Both the position numbers and the translations under genes were made by a program. Shown here in pieces: positions 43,201 through 52,937 of a DNA stretch of 64,000 nucleotides. Location of the stretch: NCBI GenBank assembly GCA_003255065.1, contig QAOA01006013.1, positions 1,503,623 to 1,567,622 on the forward strand, in the 5' to 3' direction. Source of the stretch: Cercis canadensis. Taxonomy: Eukaryota > Streptophyta > Magnoliopsida > Fabales > Fabaceae. The notes under the pieces were generated by a model. It saw nothing but the letters and a program-made list of their open reading frames with translations. It did no database searches and was not told the DNA's origin. The first letter of the stretch is position 1, and every line of letters starts with the position of its first letter.

Positions 43201-44425
43201 TGATTTTTCCAGATTACTTTTTTTTTTTTTTTTCAACACAAATCAAATGGAGTTCTCAATGTACCAAAAACGAAAGGTAAAGAAAAAGAAAGACAGCAAC
43301 CTATTTCTTTTAAATGGCACCCTCTAGCTATTTTGAAAATGCATATGCACAGTACCATGAAAGAATATTTTGTAACGAAATATGATAAAATGTATTTATA
43401 ACAATGTGTTTAATAAGAATATTTCAAGTTTGCAAAATGAATTTTTAGAACAACTTTGCATTATGCATATTGTGTGTACATTACTTACACCATAAGCTTA
43501 TGTAAGTTTGCATTTGCATTATGCTGATATTGATATCACCATCCCATCATTATCAAATACAAAAACAAGAAATGATGGAAACCAATGGTTCCTCGCAAAT
43601 ATTCACCATGAATGTAACCATGCATATTAATAGACTCAAACTTACTCAGCTACTACAGCTTAGTCAAAACACTTCTTCTACCACCATTGCCAATGCCAGT
43701 CAATTGCTAGAATAAAAAAAGGAGTCCTACTATTCAAGCTGAATTCTCAATTCATCAAAAGGGTGATAAAATGGTCCTCGCTTCAATACTCTTATGAACT
43801 GCATACTCTATCCAAGAATGTTAAACCCACCAGGTCAAAGATACATTGCCCAATTCAAAATTTGTAAAATCCCAACACCACCATAACTATAACCACTAAT
43901 TCATTTGAGTTTTTCTTCGCCAACAGTAATATACAAATATATATAAACAAAAGTAATCAAAATGAACAAAAAGCAAAGTACCCACATCCATAAACCCAAA
44001 ACACAGCATACCTCAGTCTCATCAACAAACTTCCAGCAATTGGGCTCGTCGCCATCCCAGCCTCGATCATCTTCCCGCGTTCCTCTGCTAGCTTTACCAG
44101 CAGCAGGACCTCGACCTTTGGACCCCACCACTCGATCTTTTGCATCATCTTCATCCCCACTTGATATGCTGAGCATCTCCACCTCTGAATCATCATCATC
44201 GTCCACTACTCTCCGAGCCCCAGAACTCCCCTTATGCTTGGCGCCAGTGTTATTGGGCACAGACGCAGGCTTCTTGGGCAGAGACGATGGAGGCTGAACA
44301 TAGTTGGCAACTGGCTTGCGCGAATTGGCGGTAGAGGAAGGTTTTCCATAATTGAGATCTCGCAGAGATTGTTCCTTCAGAGCCATTTGGAGGAGCTCAT
44401 CCTCGTCTTCACTCTCGCTCGACAT
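28227..44425 (-). CDS. SEC5: Exocyst complex subunit SEC5 (complete, 21 exons, 1096 aa)
   Basis: SEC5 is part of the octameric exocyst that tethers secretory vesicles to the plasma membrane. Exons (complement): 44012-44425, 40738-40889, 40508-40593, 38824-39018, 38479-38606, 38231-38389, 37187-37291, 36759-36833, 36302-36439, 36003-36194, 34193-34336, 33326-33452, 33041-33251, 31874-31989, 31475-31709, 30995-31088, 30351-30428, 30151-30207, 29764-29913, 28802-29017 and 28227-28445. All phases match and the total is 3291 nt. The ATG is at 44423-44425; an upstream GTG in frame was rejected. The N-terminus is acidic and Ser-rich (SSESEDEDELLQMALKEQS), typical of plant SEC5. Then come VREMRETRTAPVAQKFE, GLECVDPLGLGIIDNKTLRL, EKLLYFSENFDAKLFLSRIH (start of the conserved Sec5 helical domain) and GMLQRFRTLFNLPSTIRGSI. 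The C-terminus is Ser/Arg-rich, ending SFSQRRR. The length fits Arabidopsis SEC5A (about 1090 aa). Intron 1 is 3.1 kb. Confidence 0.95.
30719..30986. repeat. Two tandem copies in SEC5 intron 16, carrying an exon-16-like fragment
   Basis: Copies at about 30719-30835 and 30875-30986 share AAGTAAGTTACT, AATAATTCCAAAAAATTCC and GGATGTGAGGGAGGG. Each includes a 24-25 base stretch, GACATCRCAAGATCYTGTAT plus ATCAC (second copy AACATC), that also occurs in real exon 16 at about 31047-31070. The GGATGTGAGGGAGGG block directly beside the exon 16 donor suggests that the exon and its flank were once duplicated in tandem. Confidence 0.7.
33620..33650. repeat. Compound CA/GA microsatellite in SEC5 intron 11
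   Basis: An ACACAC run is followed directly by an AGAGAG run. It lies inside the intron between SEC5 exons 11 and 12. Confidence 0.8.
35493..35541. other. Assembly gap inside a poly-T tract
   Basis: Twelve Ns (35513-35524) interrupt a T run of about 20 bases on each side, inside SEC5 intron 10. The true length of the T tract is unknown; the SEC5 coding frame is not affected. Confidence 0.9.
39019..40507. other. SEC5 intron 3, no further gene recognised
   Basis: This 1.5 kb intron is AT-rich. The plus-strand open frame at 39401-39610 shows no family resemblance and no splice context, so it is not annotated as a gene. Confidence 0.6.
40890..44011. other. SEC5 intron 1, 3.1 kb
   Basis: This is the longest SEC5 intron, AT-rich, with a poly-T run at about 43218-43233. 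A large first intron directly behind a short first coding exon often carries regulatory sequence in plants, but I see no specific motif and no nested gene. Confidence 0.6.
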
Positions 44426-47400
44426 TTCCACACTCTAATGCCTTTTTTCTTTTTCTGGCTATTGAATGGAATTTGCAGCGTTTTTTCTGGATTTAGATCT
44501 GAAGAGCTACACCATTATTTTCTGCGTGAGAGTCAGAGACGACAATGGCAGCCGATTGGAGCCAAGAGGGAGGAAAGTGGATTTGTTTTGTTTTTGGGGA
44601 CACTCTTTTACAATTTTCTTTTCCTTTTCTCTTTTTTCTACTTTTTGAAATTCTCATAATTGCACACTTGACATTTCCTAACTATGACTAGGATTATATT
44701 TGGTTGGAATTTTCAAAGAACCCACCTTTTTTCTTTTTCTTTTCTGTGAATTTTCAAAAGAAGGTACCAATTATTTTTTAGTATTTAACAACTTCAACCG
44801 CCATAGTTCAAGTAATTTCTTAAGTGGTTCAAAATGTATAAGCTTAGTCAATAACTTGTCAATCTAGTAACGTTTACTCTAATTATAACAATCAATCAAA
44901 ATATTTAATATTATGAATTATATCTCTATTTTTTTTTCTAGCATAACACTTCATTAAATTAGAGCCCTTCCTCAATCAACATAAATATTAATCCACTTAA
45001 CTATAATCTTTTTTCAATCAACATAAATATTAAATAGTAATGTTTATCAGTTTATGCTATCTAATATTACATTGTATTGCAAATTTGCAATAATATAATT
45101 TGGCATAATATGAGTTATTAAAATATTTTAAAAAATTTATACACCTCAAAATGTATCAAACTGTTGTTATGTCTATCAAGCATCACAATCATATGAGTTG
45201 GCTGATTAAAGTTTGTGGACACAACTGTAAAAAATTTATGTTCTTTCCTCGTTTTTCCTTTCCTAAAACTTTCTCTTTACCTCTTCATCGGTCAGAAAAA
45301 AAAAAAAAAAATTATAAAAATTCACATTATACCAGTGGACAGCCGGATGATGGTCAAGTCCACCTTATTAATATATTTTGCATTTTACATTGATAATTAC
45401 ATTTTAAACATAGAATTTTCCAAGCTATGATCCACAGAAGCTTACTTAGCGCTGTCAATTTCTTAAACTACTTTGAAATTTTCAGAACCTTCTAGGCAAT
45501 ACACTTTGTCAGTTTGATATCTTAACAGATTCTGCATTATCTTATCGTTTCTGTTCAGAATTTTGTGTTGCTGTAGATACCCCCCAAACGGCCCATTTCC
45601 AGGTCCAATACACAAGCCTGGCCCAATGGCTAAACCCAACGGAATTACCGTCTTGCCCTTTAGAAGCCCAGTAGATATGGACGGATTTTTATACTTATAC
45701 TTTTAGCTCATATGTGTTACTCGTGCAAGACCTCAAGCCCCACTCAATGGCTCGTACTAGGCATTGTAGTTGCTTATGGTAGCTATGATCTTGTTTGGTT
45801 GATTAACTTTCTTTGATTTAGTCATACAATTGTAAATCAAACGGCTTGTAATCGAGTTATACTAAAATTATTCTCAGAATTTATAAGTCTGTGTTTGAAT
45901 CCAAAATTATAACTAAATATACCGAAAAAGTCATACAATTTTGGTATGTGGAGATAATCATTTGCAGTAGCGAAATTGGTTCTAAAAAAATGTTGGAGCT
46001 TAAGAAATTAAGAGAAGATAATAAATTTCTTCCATGACTTTTGTTCCCTGTTTCTCTGTATGCTCATATATGAATCTGTGAATAATCACTAAATACACGA
46101 ACACCCCTAAGTTACAACCATGTGAATCTGTGATGATTGAAGTGTTGAATTTTAGAGTTTTCAACATTTTTCAAACGTAATAATGCAACAAAATGTTCAT
46201 TGAACATCACAGAAACCAAAACTGTCACCATTATATACTACCATTCAATCATGCAAATGAAGCATATTCCACTTGCTGTGTCTTAAACCTAACAAACACA
46301 CTTTTTTCCTTACCGACAAGCATCCTACAAGAGAATCCCACTGCCAAGGAATATATTATATTACTAATATTATCTACACAACTTTTACATTCATAATTTT
46401 TTACGACAATCATTTAAAATTCGAGTTTGACAATATATATATATNATATATATATATATCGATCACATCTAAATTTAGATTTAGCGTTACTTCTTCATAT
46501 GAACTTAGATAATTCTATTTATACATTTTTTCTGTTAAACTAAGATAAAATTACTTATACCATATTTCTATTATAGAGTTACACTTCTCATCCGTAGGCT
46601 GCTGAAATTCAGTTTTTTTTTTTTTTNATCTACACAACTTTTACATTCATAATTTTTTACGACAATCATTTAAAATTTGAGTTTGACAATAAATAAATAA
46701 ATATATATATATATATCGATCACATCTAAATTTAGATTTAGCGTTACTTCTTCATATGAACTTAGATAATTCTATTTATACATTTTTTCTGTTAAACTAA
46801 GATAAAATTACTTATACCATATTTCTATTATAGAGTTACACTTCTCATCCGTAGGCTGCTGAAATTCAGTTTTTTTTTTTTTAAAGCCCTTAATTGGTTC
46901 CTCAATATTACGTGTATTCCATATTCTTCATACAATGAAGTTAGCCAAAACATATAGTTCAACTTTATATGTTTATATTGTGCATCTGCTATGCAGGAAA
47001 GGGCTCCTCCACTACAACAAGAATGACCCACATCACTACAAAGGGAAAGAATAATGCATGAGTTAAGTGTACACTGCACATTGACACAGTTGCAAAATTG
47101 GTGTAAGTGAGAGAATATTATACTAACTTTTTTTAGGTTACATGACGGAAAAGATGTTTGAATTCTTGACTTTCTGCATACTATCAAAACCTCTCACCAT
47201 TAGACTAAACTTAATGGCTTAAAATATTATTCTAATTAATGTAATGTGCAAATAACATTACTCAAAGAAAAAATGCATAACATCTATATGTTATTTTGCT
47301 ACTTGCAAGGGTACATTGGACAAAGAGATGAGGCCATGTTTACTTCTAATTCTCATTTTATTTGTTTTTTGTAGGCAATGAAGAAAATGATAAAAATGTT

Positions 47401-47750
47401 ATAATTATCATATAATCCAAGTTCACTAAGTGTTTTAAGCAAAGCGTAAAGGAATTAAGAACAAGTAGTAAAACCAATATAAACATTATATTTTTTATAT
47501 AATTGTCAAATTTGAAATGATAATATTACCTTTTGTTGAATATAAAACCATATTCAAGTCCTTTTTTTAACTGTTTAAGTTTTTAGAATGAATTGATTTT
47601 TAACATTATATATGATCTCCAATATTTTTCTGTTTTTTTCTTTTATCTTATCAAATAAGTACATATTAATTATATTTTTGATTTCTTGACTGAATACATC
47701 TTTATATATGCTTTCAGTTTTTTTTTGTTCCCCTTTTTAGTAAAAAGGGT
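44426..47750. other. Intergenic: SEC5 upstream region and AT-rich DNA
   Basis: Bases 44426-44650 should contain the SEC5 promoter and 5' UTR. The remainder is AT-rich, with a 19-base direct repeat TCAATCAACATAAATATTA near 44973 and 45016, and the N-separated duplication at 46372-46882. No gene is recognised. Confidence 0.5.
46372..46882. repeat. 255-bp direct duplication flanking an N
   Basis: The first copy (46372-46626) and second copy (46628-46882) are nearly identical. They differ mainly in the length of an internal TA/AATA microsatellite, where copy 1 itself contains an N at 46445. Both end in a poly-T run. The N at 46627 lies exactly between them. Unmerged contig ends or two haplotypes joined in tandem explain this better than a biological duplication. 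Confidence 0.9.
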
Positions 47751-48720
47751 ACGGTGTGGCTGCCTCCTCGTAAATGTCTAACAAGAGAGAACCTTGGGCC
47801 CTTTCTTAAAGGCCTTGGGCCCACGAATGTTCCCTGAAGGCACTCCAAAAAGAAAAAAAGAATTCGCCTTACCAAAAGCAAAGTGGTCGGAAGCCACTTG
47901 CGTTGCGTTGCGTTGTATCACGGGCTGCAAGGTTCACCTAATCAGACCGTGCGGCACTTGCCTGCAAACAAGTCAGCCAACCATTAGTTTACCCATTTTG
48001 GGACAAGAACAAACCATCAGCAACATTAATGAATGAAGCCACAACAATATATGAGCAACCATGAAAGCAATAGCACATCAAACAAGCCCATCAAAGGCAC
48101 ATCATAAGCAACCAACATAGAACCCAAACAAGCAACACAAGTAGGCACGTTTAATTGAAGAAGGGCTACTTCTATTATTCATATGATCAATATGCTAGTA
48201 CATGGCTTTGTGTAAGGGGAGTAGAAAGCAACACAAAGCCCACCCCTATGCTAGTGCCAAGTCTCATCCCGAGTCACCTGGCACCCTCTCTAAAGAGCTT
48301 ATTTAGCGGATTTCCTCTTGGCAGGACCATACATCATTTTTCTCAGCCAACATAAGGTCTCTTTTTGGAGAATCGAATTTCCAAATCAAACAAAAGATAC
48401 ATGTAAATTTAGATAAAATTCTAAGGAACGCGGCCATGTGCTTTTCGTCGGCACTGGACAAGCGGATCCTTGGGAAATTACAAAAATAACCCCAATCTTA
48501 CAGAAAATGGCAAAAAATATCCGGTGATGCACAAAGTCCCAAATTTGGTGTGGAGCTTCTATAGACTCTTCTCTACATCCTCGCCAAGTATCGAAGGAAA
48601 CGGAGATGTCTAGAGGTCAATATGTCGATCACGAGTGAGATTGTGACACGTTGCGTAGCACTAATGAGCATGAGTCAGTCATTGAGTCTCGTTACCCCAA
48701 CTCCATATCTAAGTTTTATG
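47751..48720. other. GC-richer intergenic patch, possible retroelement remnant
   Basis: This stretch is less AT-rich than its surroundings and contains a TTGCGTTGCGTTG tandem and many CAAG/AACC-rich words. There is no tRNA primer-binding site, polypurine tract or paired long terminal repeat that I can place. A decayed LTR-retroelement piece is one reading, but no protein motif supports it. Confidence 0.3.
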
Positions 48721-49738
48721 CTTTATTTGCACTAATATTTATTTTTTCATATAATATATGCTACTTTTTTCATATCCAAAACTACATTAGAAAACACACA
48801 AGCAACATTGCATAAACTTTTCAGTGTCTGATTAATTGAAGAACCTTACTAATTAAATATTGATAAAACATTCTCATTGTCTTTTAAGATCACCTAATTT
48901 AGCATGCATGGGGACGTTAAATTAATACTTTTTTATCATTCAATTTCATTTTAAAGCAAAGAACAAACAAACTAGCTTCTAATTGATCTATTATATTAGA
49001 CGTTGCGTTCGTAATAAAGGTATTTTATCTCATATCATATATAATGTCACACACTCAGTTTCATCGAGATTTAGACATAAATGTTTTTTTTATGATGATA
49101 GAATTTTTAATCTCAATGCTCAACCCTGGTTAGCTCTGTCGACAAAGCCTCACAAAGTGACAACTAACCCTAAAGCTCATTCGCTCCTAATAGACACTAT
49201 TGTTGCAGATTGATATTGAGGCATTTCTTCGGAATTTAATTAAGTTGATGTTTAATAAAATACTTGTATCAAGAAAGCATATTGAAGAGAATATCATTTT
49301 TAATCAATCAATCAAAAAAGAATGTCATTTTTAGTCCGTTTCTTCTGGGGGAGCTTTGCTTCGATGGACACCAATTCACCAAAGAAGGAGGATCTTAGGG
49401 TTAAAAAATTCAAAGTATATAATATGATACTATACTCAATATCAATATATTATTAGAGATTTGATTGGTACACTTGTTCCTTGTGTGCATTCGACTCATC
49501 ATATTCTATCAATACATGCAATATATAGTAATTAATTGATAAAAAAGATGATATTGACACATTACTAAAAGCAAATAACTAGTATCCTTTTGGTTAAGAA
49601 GAAAAGGACAACAAAAACTTTTCCATTGTACCTAAGCAATGGAGCACGTTATTCATGGAAAAATGACAATTAAAAGAACAAAGAGAAAACACAAATAATT
49701 TTTCTTCGTTAAGCAACATATTTTTTTGATAAATATAT
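48721..49738. other. AT-rich intergenic DNA
   Basis: No gene is recognised. The short plus-strand open frame at 48983-49213 has no family resemblance. Confidence 0.55.
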
Positions 49739-50435
49739 TTTTCGTTCTTAAATTATTTTTTAAATATCATTTTAGTTTTTGATTTATTTTTAGTATTAAT
49801 TTAATCCTCAAATAATCAGACTAATTCTTTTAATAATGTAGTTTAGTAACTTAATTCCATTAATACAATTATTTTGCAAATATTTCATTCAATACGACAT
49901 TTTTTTAATATTATTTCATTTTGTCAAAAGGCAAGAACAGTAAATAGTGGCTATGGATCTTGAGAGGTGACAAATCATATGACGCCACCAAACCTTGAGA
50001 GGTGACAAATCATATGGTGCCACTAAACAGTGGCTATGGATCTTGAAATGGAGTCACTCCATTTCATATGTCATCTCTCACATTGAGAGACAACATATGA
50101 AATAGAGTCACTTCATATGTTGTCTCTCAATGTGAGAGATGATATATAAAATGACGCATTGACCAAACAGAAATAATATTAAAAAAATAAAAACTACCAT
50201 ATTAAAGGAAAGATTTTCAAATGTACCATATTCATGAAATTAAGTTCCTAAACTACAATACTAAAGGAATTGATCCCAAATAATTATTTTACCTACCAAA
50301 TTAATTTTTTAATTAATTATTTTTTGTGTTACGGATGATTGATTTGACGGATAATGTGATTATTCCATAACTAAAGTGATAATAAAAATAAATTAAAGAC
50401 TAAAGTAATATTTAAAAAATAATTCAAAAATAAAA
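49739..50435. mobile_element. Foldback element of about 700 bp with nested hairpin
   Basis: The outer arms pair over about 200 bases. TCGTTCTTAAATTATTTTTT near 49743 is mirrored by AAAAAATAATTCAAAAATAA at 50412-50431. Further mirrored blocks are TGTAGTTTAGTAACTTAATT and the block around TTTTTTTAATATTATTTC. The core (49940-50160) holds two tandem 37-base copies containing CTTGAGAGGTGACAAATCAT. It also has a palindrome GAAATGGAGTCACTCCATTT-C and a near-perfect 39-base hairpin (about 50064-50102 with 50112-50150). An N at 50436 abuts the right end, so target-site duplications cannot be checked. There is no coding capacity. Confidence 0.7.
50064..50150. repeat. Near-perfect 39-bp stem with 9-base loop
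   Basis: The left arm contains TCATCTCTCACATTGAGAGA followed by CAACATATGAA. The right arm is its complement with only a couple of mismatches at the outer end; the loop is TAGAGTCAC. The stem length and near-perfect pairing resemble a young inverted repeat rather than a conserved miRNA precursor. Confidence 0.85.
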
Positions 50436-50436
50436 N

Positions 50437-51489
50437 GTGTTTTATTCTATTCTTTCTTCCCTCTACCTATATGCTTTTTCCACTTTTAGTTACTGTTATG
50501 AAGCCTTAAAATGAAAAATAAAAAAATAAATCTATTGCCTTATATAGCTAGAGAAAGATGCTAGCTACTTGTATAAGAACAGTTATACATATCTATGAGA
50601 ATGACAATGAATCATGCATCACTATCTCCTAACCGTGTAAGCAATGCACACTAGAACCTAAAGATATGCGATAAAAATGTTAATGAGTCATTGATCAAGT
50701 ACTTTGCAATTGCAAGTAAAGTGGAAGATTCTATGTTATAAATTCAAAGTCATCCACCAATTGCTCCACTCCACTCCACCGTCATACTTATTAAAACAAT
50801 TAAGGTGAAGCTATATTTGGGCCAAGAGGACTATTAAGATTAGATCTCTTTAAGCATGTATATAAATTGACTTTTCCATAAAGATGATGGCGTCTACCAC
50901 TTTATTTTTCAACTCAAATTCTTAAGATTGGAAAGAAAATCTAATCCATTGCCATGCGCCTATCTTAGAGGACTATTGGTTTTTGCACAAACTCTTAGGA
51001 GGAAGACACATGTCAATCCACTAGAAACCTCTCCACGATTCACACTATAAAGAAGGGGTTGTTTTACTTTTTTTCTTTTATAATAAAATGATATTTAAAT
51101 TTATCCATACTTACCTAAATTTGATCTATAATGGATTCACATAAACTTCTACATCTATATACCTCAGTGCAAATATTATTTCTCATAAAGAAATATCAAG
51201 TTTCCCAATTGCAATCATTTAAATTATTGTGTATTTAAAGAGATACATAATTCAATGGACAATTAGTCTACATTAATACAAAATTAAATTCATAATATAG
51301 CGAAAAATTTTACAAGTTTGTAAGAGATTATGGTTTGATTCTCTACATCATCATGTGGCATGTCTATTTTATCTTATTTAACACATTATGATAAAACAAT
51401 TTTTAATTTATTAATCCACTTTTGAATTTTTCAAATGTTAAAAATAGAATAAAGAAAATAATATAACTAACTTTATTGCTTTTTTTTTA
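50437..51489. other. AT-rich intergenic DNA
   Basis: No gene, RNA or clear element was recognised between the foldback element and the next MITE. The sequence is unremarkable AT-rich plant intergenic DNA. Confidence 0.55.
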
Positions 51490-51711
51490 AGGAACTGTTA
51501 TTTTTACACTCAATTTTACTAATGACACACCTTATTTAATGTCTAAATATATTATATACTAATTTATTCTCATTTAATATAAAAAAATTTAGTCCCATGT
51601 AATTTTTTTATTTAATATTATATTAATTGAGAGTAATTTAGTTTATATCATATTTATACATTAAATAAAATGTGTCATTAACAAAATAAGGTGTGAAAAT
51701 AACAGTTTCTT
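51490..51711. mobile_element. MITE with AACTGTTATTTT-type terminal inverted repeats, 222 bp
   Basis: The left arm AACTGTTATTTTTACACTCA and the right arm (complement reads AACTGTTATTTTCACACCTT) pair over about 90 bases. These include CTAATGACACACCTTATTTA against GTTAATGACACATTTTATTT-A. TTTTTTTTA flanks both sides and may be a 9-bp target duplication, but the T-runs make this uncertain. There is no coding capacity. Confidence 0.7.
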
Positions 51712-52676
51712 TTTTTTTTATTATATTGAGTAATTTTAAAATTATTTTGTGCATACTTTATCAATTATCATCTTCTTAATTCAGTTAAAAATAGGCCATC
51801 TATATTAGAATTAGACGATTCACAAAAAAATTCCTTATAATATAACCATAGTCAAGATTGAACAAATAATTATGTGTCTAACCTCATATTACATCACATG
51901 TTTGACTCTACCACTAAACCAAGATTTGAAGTTGCTTATTGAATATAGGTAGGTCCTTTGTAAGGTTGACAAGAAAGGAATTTTATCTTGACTTCTTCAA
52001 AGAAATGAAAGGGCAGAAGTTTAAAAAAGCCCGGCCCATTTAGATGTTAGCAGAAGATTTAAAAGCCTTGCTGGCCCACATAGTTAGTCTAAGTGGATTA
52101 TGTGGTCCAAGAAGAATCTTACAACAAATCCCCTCCATGCCTCTGCTGCTGCTGCAGCTCGTGTTAGCACTTTATCTCCTTCACTTTAGAAGATTATGGA
52201 AACAAAAAAACACACACACAAAAATGTCAAAGTAACAAAACAAAAGGGAGTGGGAATAGATTTTGTAGAATGCTAAATATAGAAAACTCAGTGGGTAGCA
52301 CGTGCCATTAGCCTCACCACACACCACGTGTCGTTTATGATATCATTTCACTCAAAGGAAGAAAGTCTATTCTGCGGGACCACCCACTAAGTTGGTCCGT
52401 GACAGCCCAATGCGGCAACAAGTAACAGTGAAATATCACTGATGATTCGGGTTGACGAATGAGGTCCAAGTTAAGTGGATCGTACCACGTCAGAGGATGT
52501 CTGTTACGTTAGCAAAATCTCACGGAGAGTAGAAGTGCACAACGTGACGCGAGTGGCTCTGGAAGGTACTCCCGGAAACGGGCATGATTCTGGGGTACTT
52601 TCGCCTTTGTGTGTCTATTTTTTTCAGGAAAATAGAAATTTATGGTTTCTAGCCTAGCCTACAATTGATTTTTAAA
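51712..52676. other. Intergenic with a cluster of ACGT motifs
   Basis: Bases 52290-52560 are GC-richer than their surroundings and contain two G-boxes CACGTG (52299-52304 and 52325-52330), CCACGTCA at 52485-52492 and ACGT at 52506 and 52542. No gene begins nearby on either strand that I can recognise. The open frame at 52475-52657 has no family resemblance. Confidence 0.45.
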
Positions 52677-52928
52677 GAGTAAAACTTATTTTTCGTCATT
52701 TAATAGTATTGGTGATAATTTAATTTTTTAATAATAATTTAGTCTTTGAATATTTATTCTGTACGTCAGTTTAATTCCTCTGCCTATTCAGCGATTAGCG
52801 ACAGAAGTCAACGGAAGATTAAACTAGCGTACGGAATAAATATTCAAAGACTAAATTATCACTAAAAATGATTGAATGACTAAATTGTCACCAATGTCAT
52901 CTTTCAAGGACGGAAATAGGTTTTACTC
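52677..52928. mobile_element. Mutator-like MITE, 252 bp, perfect 9-bp target duplication
   Basis: Terminal inverted repeats start GAGTAAAAC and pair over about 100 bases (AATTTAGTCTTTGAATATTT is mirrored exactly). The 9-base sequence ATTTTTAAA occurs at 52668-52676 and again at 52929-52937, immediately outside both ends. A 9-bp duplication with long inverted ends is the hallmark of Mutator-like elements. There is no coding capacity, so it is non-autonomous. Confidence 0.9.
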
Positions 52929-52937
52929 ATTTTTAAA

